NCBI RefSeq assembly: GCF_900496995.4
Contig: NC_044022.1
Coordinates: 13,096,938 to 13,160,937, forward strand
Direction of reading: 5' to 3'
DNA: 64,000 bases
DNA from: Aquila chrysaetos chrysaetos
Lineage: Eukaryota; Chordata; Aves; Accipitriformes; Accipitridae
Position 1 is the first letter of the stretch. Each line of letters starts with the position of its first letter. The position numbers and the translations under genes were made by a program. Below, piece by piece: positions 29,501-41,500 of the stretch. The notes under the pieces were generated by a model. It saw only the letters and a program-made list of their open reading frames with translations, did not search any database and was not told where the DNA came from.

Positions 29501-32500
29501 TCATCTCCTCTGCCGTTATACCAAATGGACACAAACAACTCAAGGATGTTTCATGTTTCATTGGAACAGTTCACAGAAATGTTTTCTTTGCTACAAGAGA
29601 AATGGTCTACAATTTCTTAAAGAGTTATTGTCTGCTGTTTATTGAATACACTAAGCAATCTACTTCCTTTGATCATCAGAGTAAACAGAAATGCTTACCC
29701 GAAGTTGGTTCTGTTTCTGCTGGGCAAGGACAGTCCTGGTGTTAAAACTGATCCTTTAATTTGTTCAAGAGCTTCTTCTAACTGAAAAGCTGCTTTTGTC
29801 TGGACTAGAGGGATTAGAGTAAAAAACACAATGGAAAAAAATATTTTAAAAATTGGAATATTTTACTACACACAGTTTGGTTAAGTTTCTGAATTTGGAA
29901 GCTTAAATCTAGACTGTTACAATAAACTGGGTTGTTTAGCATCATTAGACATGCTGGGACAGCTCTAGTTCCTCTGAAAAACCTGGTCTATTTAAGTGTT
30001 TACAGTAACACATGTATTCAACAGTTTTGCTATTTGGTTTTAGACTGCACTGTTGGATAAGTAGGAGGTTAAAAAATCTAGCACTAACTTTGTTTTTACA
30101 TTATGATTCTTCTGCTCATGCACTAAGCCGAAGTTATGGCTTGCAGATATTTTACAGAGGCCAAATTGTAACTTAATAATCAAATCAGTGGAGAAAGAAA
30201 GAGTCCAGACAGGCACAAGGGGTTGCCTCTTTCAAGTAAGTAAAAGTAGGGTAGAAAGTGGCAGCAGCAGAATTGCTATAAAGAAAAACCAAGAAAAAAA
30301 ATTGTGATTCATTATATTGCTACACAGTCTGGGCTGTCAGTAGAGCTATGAAGAAGTCCTAAACCAGTACTGTTCTATTTTGTTATTTTAATCTGACATT
30401 TGATCTTGAAGTTAGAGACATTACCTCACAGTTGGCACAATTGCAGTTGGGAGAGTAAATCTGTTAAAGAATACCTAAGTAATATACCATATCTTAAGAG
30501 TTTCAACACTGGAAAGTTAACTGGAAATCAGACTTGGCTGATGCTATTAAAAACTCCTGCCAATCTGCACTGATTCCAAGAAAGCAGGAACTGAGTTGAA
30601 GTGATCATTACTTCCCGGCAGTGAGAGAACAGCTTAAAAAGCTGACTAATTCAGCAAAAGTTATGTAATACATTAATATATGCTAGGACTGCTTTTACTT
30701 AATGATAAACAAAATGCACATTCTTCAATATTTCATATTCGGGGTTCAAATAGCAGATCGTTATACTATCCTAGTAAGTAACTTTCAGTGGTTTTGTAAC
30801 ACCCAAGAGCCAGCTGTGAAAGCACAGTATTGTAAGCAAAAAGCACGCTACAGTGGAAAAAGTGGGGAAAACCCATACAACTTTTAGAAAAAGAATGTTG
30901 TTTTTTCTAATTCCCTCTACTCAGTTTTGTCGTATCAGACCTGAGCTTCTTGTCAGTTAAGTTTTGCTTATATGAATTCAATTAATTTTAGTGGTCAATT
31001 GTTCTGTTTGCCTCAATTATATTCTATTAATAGAAAAACACTTGTATTGTGAATAATCGTTAAATTTTAATTTCCAAACCTATTTGCTTGTGCTGAGAAA
31101 AAGGCAGATGAGCACGCTGGAACTTATCAGTTGCTTCCTGAAGTTTAATTTTCCTCTGCTGCAGAACTTGTTCTCTAAATCTTTGTTCTTTTTCTTCTTC
31201 TTGCTTCTGTCTTTCTTCAAAGGCTCTGTATTTAAGAAGCAAAAGTAGATGATCCCTTTGTTTTCTAATTACATTTACCAAAATATTAGTAACTCACTTG
31301 CTTATCAATCTGCAATTTTAGTACAAAAGCTTGCTTGTCCATAAATTAAATGCTATAAACTTCAGCACAGCTGGATTTTTATGGTTTGTCTGAACGTAAA
31401 TGGGACAGTGGGTGGTAAAGAAGAGACACACCATAACATTTTTATTTTTTAGCCTCAGCCAGAGATTTTATTCTTTCTTATATGTGAATTAACATGCAGA
31501 CTCAACCAGTTCTTGTCACCAATGTGACTTTCACCACAGTCTTTACATTACCATGTAAATATATCACAGTGGGCAGATCAATAGGAAGGTGAACTGCAAA
31601 TGCTCTGTGTGTGTGCCTTTCATGAGCTGTTGGAGAAATAGTAACAGTTTTAAAGTTGTTATTCAGAAATAATGCAAAGGAACTACAGCTTTTACATATC
31701 AGTATGTAAGAGTTAGTATCAACTTCTAGTTGTTGAGAAGCTTCCTGAAAGACAATCAGATTAGTAGCACAAAATGGGATAAAACAGTAATGTGAAACTA
31801 TGATTGACAGAATCAGTTGTTAAATATGTTAAACATGTCCTTCTACTGGCTGGAAAGCAAAGGAGGCTCTAATCGAAAACAACCATCATCAGCTTTCCTT
31901 CGGTAGGTGCAAGCTTGATGAAGCTATGTGGAATTTTTATTCCTGATGACAAAATCATCAACTTTTACTGACAAACTTAAACTAGCTCTTTTAGTGAACT
32001 ATAGCCAGTAAATTTATTGGCACAGTGCCTATGTAGGCAAGTCATATTTAAATAATGGTTTTAAACTAAAAGAGGGTAGATTTAGAGTAGATATAAGGGA
32101 GAAATTTTTTACAAAGAGGGTGATGAAACACTGGAACAGGTTGCCCAGAGAGGTGGTAGATGCCCCATCCCTGGAAACATTCTATTCTAAATACAGTAAT
32201 ACCGTAAAAGTAATACTTTTCAAATTAAACTTCTGAAGCCTGCCATGCAAGGTTCACAACTGGGAGCTTCCCATCTTTAAAGTTCTCTGTGTGTTAGAAA
32301 TGTGATTTGATAGGTCACTAGTATGCTAAGCAGGGTCCCATTCCTAGCCAGCATTAGTGGAAAGAAAGGTAGTAATGTTTAACCATTTGTTCTCTGTTTC
32401 TCTCATCACAGTAAGATACATTCCCATAATTTTAATCACTTGCAGTTGCTTCATAGATCTTCTTGCTCAATGGAGCAAAGCTGCTACTTAACAAAGCTAG

Positions 32501-35500
32501 TCCTTAACTCAAGCTATTTTAGTTATTCTTCGCTTTGCTTTTCAAGAAAAAAGTTCAAACTGAAATATTCAGCTTGACCCTCCCTAGTATCCCTTCAAAG
32601 TACTAACTGATCACCAGTGAAAACAAACAGAAAAATAATTTGAAAGAGGTACTTTTTATTTTAGAAAGTCTAAAGGCTGTAATTGCACAATACTAAAAAA
32701 ATAGGAAAATTGCCAGCTAATTCCCAAGTACACACTTTTGCAGGAATATCCACTTTAATCCACTTGGAAGCCAAAGCATAGCAGAGAGAGACATAAGGAA
32801 CTTTCAGTATTTTGAAAATTCATATATGTATGGTTGTCAACATATACTGAAACTAATGACTGAGATTTCCCAATTTTATGGACAAACTATTACATTTCAT
32901 TAATAGAAACTGAAGAAAAAATAGATACTTTTTCTTGATTTATTTTTAAGTGGAAATGCACTGTAAACAGATTCCATGAAGCTATTCAAACCTTAAATCT
33001 CAAAGACTATGTACTTGCATTCCTGCCATCATTACAAGTGCACCTTAAAACTCCTTGCTGTATCATAAGGGGAAATGGAAGTTGTGTAACATCTGATCTT
33101 CCTTTCTTCAGTACTACACCTCCAGAACTACCAATGTTAAGCTCAAGAAAGACAGTGGTGGAGCATATGAAAAGCCAAAAGCAAGAAGAGAGACAAAATG
33201 TGCAAAAGGATCCACTGCTTTTGCTAATGTATGTAGCACTCTGGATTAATGTTCTCCAAGGTCAGAAATCAAAATGCCAGTAAACAACATAAGCAATTAC
33301 TGCTTCTACTTTGGAAGTACATTCCCCCCAGAAAGCTCCAGATGTCCCAGCAACAGTATTCCTCACAATTGTCTTGGAGCACAAGAACTGCTGAGGCGAC
33401 ATCCTGTAACATATACAGAGAGTAGCTTACATTTTATTTTAACAACCTGTTTATTGCAAATGACACTTAATAGTTACACTTTCAAAAATCCAGGTAAATT
33501 TCTACAATTCAAGGTAACTCTTCTTCTAGAGATGAAGTTATAAAACTTTACAGCTTCAAATGAAGGATACGACAGAAGATTGACTTATGCAAAGAGAAAC
33601 TTATGCAAAGAGAAATTAAAATATGATCCCAACAGTGCAAGTTTCATTTGCAAACTTCAGTTTGTCAGCAAGCAGGAATGGCTTCACTTGAGGCATGAGG
33701 TGAAGCCAGACAAGCAGTTATCCAAAAATAGAAAAAATCTGCAGAGAACTCTATCCACATAAAATGTCATATTGCAATTTGCTTAAAATTTCACAGAAAC
33801 TTTAATTGTTCATACAATCCAGAAGTTAAAACTAAAAAAATAGAACTAGAGTTCATTGTAAACTTTCAGTATTCCTGTATTTCACTCACATTAAAATCTG
33901 ATATGGAAATCTGCAATACTTTACATCTTTATCCTGACTAAAGAAATAGGAAATCACAACAGAGGAAACAGACTTGCTTATCCTAGTAAGTACTTTAAAC
34001 ACATTCTTCTTGATCCCCTTATTTCTAGAAGTTGCTCAAGAAGGCCTTTAGTTGAACTGTAGTTGTTAAATCCAGACATGTGGGAAATTCTACAACTTTG
34101 CACCTGGAGTAATTCCAGCCTATAACTCCAAAAAGGAAAGAGTAAATTCTGACAGAGTTTTTATTTATTTATGTATTTTAAAAATTATTTTGGAGCATGA
34201 CTTAGCTGCACTCTTCCATATTCCTAATAACTGGCACAAAAAAAAGAGTGTTGTTCCATATAGCTGGAAATGGGCAAGTCCAAATGCTGATGCAAGCGGT
34301 CTTTTTCACCACAGCTCATCATGATCAGTATTTGGTTTGGATTAAGACATGAGGGAGAAAAAGGATCTTATATTAAATGTAAGGAAATGCATTAAAGATA
34401 TTCAGTGAAGCCTGCATCATTAACTTCTTGACTTCACAGAACGTAAATTGTGACACCCAGCTGCATTATGTAAAATAAATAATTTTACAAATGCAGATTG
34501 ACATCTTATAGAAAAACAGTTCAAGCAAATGGTTTTTCATCCACTCTCCTTAAGCCACCAGCTTAGGTTCATATCACAGATGTAACATTGGCAAAAGACT
34601 ATGGCTTTAAGATGGAGAGTTAGCAGAAGAATTTCCTGACCGGTGTTTTTTTAACCCAGTTTTTCTGTCTACTATAAACAACCCAGCAGTGCAGCAATTT
34701 TTGAAACGGCTGCCAAAATGTTTATAGTGAATTTGGAATATGAAACTTAAAATATTTAGCAGTTTCACATATACAGACAGTATGTGGAAGGTATTTTTAT
34801 GTTAAAAACTGTATGACTAGATGGTGGAACTATTTCCTGGTTAATTTTATTAAATTATCTTCACAATGAAGTGATGGATGCTACATTCCCAGGTGGACTA
34901 AATACTTACTACTACCTTGGATGAAAATTAAAAAAAGGAATATATACAGTGCATATGGAACGCTATGAAATAAACCTTTTGATACTGAGTTGATATTATT
35001 CATCCATTGCCATATCATGTTTGCAAATCAGTGCATGGTAATTTTAAAATTCAGGTAGGAGGGTATTCATATACTTAATGACTACAGCAAAATCAAGAAA
35101 ACACAAGAATGGGGTGTCACACTCAAAATCCCCTTCATGATCAAACAGGAAACACACCTGATATCCCTAAAAAGATCTGTGGACTTTGCCCATAGATCAA
35201 TTTTTTTCTTTAAGCGAGATACTTACCAGGACCGTAGGAACACATATTAACTCTATTCCCTCATCTTCTTTGATTATTGTATGCTGAATACAAAAGGACA
35301 GACTGAAATTGCTGTAAGGGCTTCAGAAGGACCAACCCTTACAATGCTGTAAGGGCTCACAGAAGGCTGTCCTCCAGAATGCCCCAAAGGTTCACAGGAG
35401 GGTTGCCTGCAGTATCCACCAGTTTTTACACTCCAAGTCTTGTTTATAGGCAAAATGCAAGCACACCTTATATAAAGCCAAGAATTTTTCTGTTAGCATA

Positions 35501-38500
35501 ATTCACATCTTAAGAGTCCAATCATTATTAATCCAGACATAATTGTTACTGAAAAATAGTTAGAATACTTCTATACAGAGAAAGCATCAATAACAGTGAT
35601 AAACCAGTTGAACTGTTTGTTATTCACACATTGAATTTCTACCCCTTTTCCTGATGCTCACACTTCCATTGCTCTTCTGCCATCCCAAGGCTGGTAGTTT
35701 CATTCTGGTGGTGCTGGGATGTTATGGTGAGCTGTCAGCATCTGGAGTCCCTTCACGAGGAACAATATGATGTTCATGTTAATGCTTTCTTCTTCCTCAC
35801 CTCAGGATCCACTTGGAGTCATTTTTATATTGCTAACATGCTTTTACACGTTTGCTCTTTCTTCATCAATCTGCAGGTCCACAGTACCTCCAAATATTCC
35901 ATACATGGTGCCTTTTACATATATTACATACTATTCTTTTGTTCTCTTTGTTAGCCCTAAAGCCAGTTTTGTTAGATCTAGGTCTGCATTTCTTTAACCG
36001 ACTATCAGTGAGTTGTTTACAGCTGTGGGGTCTCCAGTGCCAAGCCTGTGCGCCATCTCTTATCATCCCCTCCCTGTACTCCTCTACGCCGCATCCTGCA
36101 CCTCCAGTTCTCAAGGCCTCTGCTATCGTACTGGGCCTGTATTTCCCTACACTGTATCATTATGTTAGTCATAAATATCTCATTCTCTACATAGAATAAC
36201 TGCTTGTTACTGCTATCTATATAAAACTATGGTCATACCATAAAAAGATAAACAAAGGCAAAATAAATTAGCCACAGACACCTGGTCAATTAGAGAAATT
36301 GTTGTTGCAGCTAAACCAAGCAAAACAAAGCTGCAGGCAGGTCAAGAAAAGTTCAGAGAGAGCAAGCTTGGCAAGCATCTGTCCTGAGGCCTTGCAAATT
36401 CATCACAATCCTATGGCCCATTACCAGAAATGGCACACTGTATTTCAGGTCTACATGGTTACAGTGACCACTACTTTTCACAGATTCATTCTGATGTAGA
36501 AAGCAATACAAAATTCTTAACACTTTGCCCTCTCTGTTTACCAAGTGCTAACATTTTTCTCCTATTTCTGGCACTAAACTGCTGTTCATTCGCTATCAAC
36601 AACACTGATGAATAATTTAAAGAGCTTTTGTTAAATAATCAATGATAATCAGCCAGTAGGTGGAGCACAAAGCTTGTGCATATGTTGAAAATAAAGTAGT
36701 TTTGAAAAACAGTAGCAATGGGAATAGATTGGAAACTGATAAATTGGGAAAGCATTTCCTTCCTCAATTACAACAGATGGATTAGCTATTCAGATTTCAA
36801 GGCACTTCAAAACACTGAACTAAGACAGCTGACTGTAAGGTTCATTTAAAAATGCACATAGACAATTGCATTTCCGGAACGAACCAACTACCTGCAGACA
36901 GTAACATCACAGTAAAATGGGATGCCCATTTTGCATTGAGCAATAACAGCAGGAAGGCTACTGTCCCCAGCAAATCGGCAGCTGGTATTTAGAAAGTAGT
37001 GTGGTATATAAACACAAAATATGATATCCTATTCATTTACATCAAGTATGTGCTTAGTCAGTAGCTCTTATTTCCAGAATACTGTTATTTAAACAAAATA
37101 TGTCAGCTACTGCCCCAGAGCATATTTAATTCTTAAGCTGACCTTGAAATCGCAACTTCACGTATCAGTGAGACAATAAAGGAATTACTTTCTTGATACT
37201 CAGGGAACTTGTGTAAAGATAAGCAGTCGGCTGTTTTTTCACTGTGTTGAAGTACTGCTGTTAACACAAAACTAAGGAGCTTGGTCAGTACAAGAGATGC
37301 AAAGAAACTGATGGCATCAGATAGGAATATAGGTTCCTCTAAGTATTCATTTTGAAAAAGATCTGAAAAAGAGTTAAGCTACTGAGATTTTCCTTTCCAA
37401 AGCTATACTTACTCTTTTCTGAGCAAGGGATGTTTTTGTCTTCTACTAATAAACCAATAAACTGAGCACATCTTGTCAGAAGTTGAGTATTTTTAATTCT
37501 GAAGCTGCTGCATTTTAGAGGTATTGACAACAGATCAATACAACACTATCAGGGAAGTTTCATTACAAGTACATTTGGAAAAGGTTGAAAAGAGAAGATA
37601 ATCTGCAAGCTCTCTGTATATGCAGTTCTCATTAGCTTAAAAAGTTCTGGGCACTAGGGGCCGTCATACTTGGGCTCAGCCTTGGTATAACCTTGTTTAA
37701 AGGTGGGCGAGTGGTGGTTCTTCAAAAAACACCAAAAAACCCCCACAGAAAAGTTTTCCTCCACAATGCAACACAAAGACAATGAACCTAAATGACACAA
37801 GATTGAGAAGAGAGCAGAAGCTCTGCTATATCTTCCCTAGATGTATTTGCTAAAGGGAATTCACCGCTATTACTTTTCAGCAGAGGCTTTATAAATTTGA
37901 GGTTGACATTAAATTTGGTCATGTTTGACCAACTTGATAAACTTCTGCAAAGAAATGACTGGCTTGGTAGATGAGAGGGGAGCAGTGGATATTGTCTCTG
38001 TGGGCTTCACTAAGGCTATTGATACTGTCTCCCACAAGATCTTTGTAGACAAGCTGTTGATGTACAGGCTGGATTAGCAGACAGGGAGGTGGACTGAAAA
38101 CTGCCTGAATGGCCAGGCCCAGAGGGTGGCAATTAGTGGCACAAAGTTTGGTTGGAGGCCAGTACCTAGTGGTGTACCCCAGGGGTCAAACTGGGCCCAG
38201 TCCTGTTTAACATATTCATTAATCATAGAATCACGGAATCATTTAGGTTGGAAAAGACCTTTACGATCATTGGGTCCAACTGCAAACCTAACACTGCCAA
38301 GTCCACCACTAAACCATGTCCCTAAGCACCACATCTACATGTCTTTTAAATCCCTTCAGGGATGGTGACTCAACCCCTTCCCTGGGCAGCCTGTTCCAAT
38401 GCTTGACACCCCTTTCAGTGAAGAAATTTTTCTTAACATCCAAGCTAAACCTCCCCTGGTGCAATTTGAGGCCATTTTCTCTTGTCCTATTGCTCACTAC

Positions 38501-41500
38501 TTGGGAGAAGAGACCGACCCCCACCTCGCTACAACCTCCTTTCAGGTAGTTGTAGAGAGCGATAAGGTCTCCCCTCAGCCTCCTTTTCTCCAAGCTAAAC
38601 AGCCCCAGCTCCCTCAGCCGCTCCTCAGAAGACTTGTGCTCAGGCCCCTCACCAACTTGGTTGCCCTTCTCTGGACACGTTCTAGCAACTCAATGTCTTT
38701 CTTGTAGTGAGGGGCCCAAAACTGAACACAGTATTCGAGGTGCAGTCTCACCAATGCTGAGTACAGGGGGATGATCACTACCCTAGTCCTGCTGGCCACA
38801 CTACTTCTGATACAAGCCAGGATGCTATTGGCCTTCTTGGCCACCTGGGCACACTGCCAGCTCATATTCAGCTGGCTTTTGACCAAAAATGATCTGGATG
38901 ATGGGGCAGACTGTACTCTCAGCAAGTTTACAGATGACACCAAACTGAGAGGTATGGTTGGTACACCAGAGAGTTGTCCTGGTATCTAGAAGGACCTCCA
39001 CAGGCTGGAGAAATGGGCTGACAGGAACATTATGAAGTTGAACAAGAGGAAGTGCAAACTCCTGCCCCTGGGGAGGAACAACCCCAGGCACCAGCATGTG
39101 CTGGGGGCCACCCAGCTGGAAAGCAGACCAGCAGAAAAGGACCTGGGGGTCCTGGTGGACACCAGGCTGTACATGAGCCAGCAATGGGCCCTTGCTGCAA
39201 AGGCGGCCAATGGTGTCCTGGGCTGCATTAGGCAAAGTGTTGCCAGCAGGTGGAGGGAGGTGATCCTTCCCTTCTGGTGAGCCCTGGTGAGGCCACAGCT
39301 GGAGTGCTGTGACCAGTTCTGGGCTCCTCAGTACCATGGAGACATGGACATACTGGAGAGAGTCCAACAAAGGGCCATGAAGATGATGAAGGGACTGGAG
39401 AATCTCTCCTATGAGGAAAGGCTGAAAGAGCTGGGACTGTTCAGCCTGGGGAAGAGAAGGCTCAGGGAAGATCTTATTAATGTCTATAAATACCTGAAGG
39501 GAGGGTGCAAAAAGGACGGAGCCAGGCTCTTTTCAGCAGTGCCCAGTGCCAGGACCAGAGGCAACAGGCACAAACTAAAACACAGGAGGTTCCCTCTGAG
39601 CATCAGGAAATGCTTTTTTTTTACTGTAAGGATGGCCAAGCACTGGCACAGGTTGCCCAGAGAGGTTGTGAAGCCTCCACCCTTGGAGATGCTCAAAAGC
39701 TGGTCCTGGGCAACCAGCTCTAGGTGGCCCTGCTTGAGCAGGGCACTTGGACCAGATGATCTCAAGAGGTCCCTTCCAACCTTAACCATTTTGTGTGAAG
39801 GTTAGAAGTAGAAAATGGACTGTCATACTTCACAGTGCACTCATGTCTACTTTCCATGTGTTGAAAAAAAAATATGAAAGAAACAATTTCAGTTTTGAAA
39901 TTATAAACCACCAGTGCCAAGAATAACTTCTGATACATGCCTGTAAGCCCTGTCAGGGAGAATTTAGGCTGCTGCCAGGTGAGAACGTGAAGCTTGAGGA
40001 AGTCATGCTACCCTTGAGAAACCATCATCATAGCTAACACCTTTACAAGTGTTACAAAGCTAATGGATCTTGGCTCATACATAGATTTGAGACATGACCT
40101 GATGGTTGATCAATCGCTTCCTACCTACATAACTGTCAGGAAAAAAAATTCAGTTTCAAGAAACTTTTTATTTCCAAATTACTTTCCTCTCTATATGCAA
40201 TGACCTTTAATTTTGAATTATATTTCACAGCTTATTAATACTGTATGCACTTACTGCCTTTCTAACATTAGACAACTAACTCCTTTTCAGTTATTAGGGG
40301 AAGACTTGTCACCATAGACTTCCATTTGAACTGCTTATTATGCTTATAGTTATGCCATTCTCAATTATCACAAATGGAAACAATTTCATTTTATGAATAC
40401 CATACCTAAATTTTTAACTGGCTCACCTGAGTAACTTGGATTTATACTGTGTTTCTTAAGGCTGCAATGAAATACATATGGAAATGTATTTATGTATCAA
40501 CGAGTATTAGTTTAACTACACCAGTCTGTCAAAAGTACGCAGGCTGTCTGGTATTTGCTTTTATATTAGAGTATAATATTTCAAGACCAGTAATACAATA
40601 AACAGTGTTCATCTGAGATGCATAGTGTTACAGTGGTACTATTCCAGAAAACCAAATAAGGTATTTAATTTTTCAGCTGAGACTCAGCTTATTATCTGCA
40701 AAGGCTGTGGGTTGCACAGTCTTTAATCACTCCCAGGTGATTATATTTCCTTTTCCATTTTTCTTTACATTTCAAAACATGCTGACAAGCACATACCGTC
40801 AAGCTAAAATTGCAGTATAAACAATATCTACTGCCTCTCTTATGAGTTATCAACACATTTCAATAAGTAAACATTGTCCAACAGAAATCATCTGATATGG
40901 GAACTATGGGGGATGAACGTTAATGAGTTAACACTAGGCAGAAGAACCTGGTCTTGAGGCTGGGGGCTTGCAAGGAGGAACACATCTACCTCTGCAGTAT
41001 ACACAGAGGAGTCTCCTGTGTGTGCAAGCATGACCTCAATGCTAGGGAAAAGCCCTCTATGCCTATTAAACTACTTACAGCACTTCACTGAAACATCTCA
41101 GTGTATAAATTACTTAATCCGTTTGTCACAGAATATTTCATGAGTTTGCATTCTCATGTATGCAGAAAGACAGAATATTCAAAGATCTGCTTAAAATGTC
41201 AATACAGAATAACTTTATCATAAATACAATCCTGTACTAGAAAGACTTTGCACAGTGTTTATTGGGAAGTGGGGGCACAAAGCCGCACCACGTAGGGGAG
41301 GCTGTGCAGCTGTTATGCCATGCAGACAGAAAAGCATACACTTCAGAAGGCAACGGCAACTGCCTGCCTGCTGACCCGTACTGTACATCTGAATGCATTT
41401 TTCACACATCCATTGAAGCTACTAAAAACCAGAATACTAGAAATGCAGATCAGAGCCACAAGATGAAAGAGCTACTTACCTTTACTTTATACAGTAAGAG

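Noticed and set aside
38126-39805. Cluster of frames of 70-181 codons on both strands
   Set aside because: All are sense or antisense readings of the two nested CR1 elements, broken by stops and frameshifts; no host gene.
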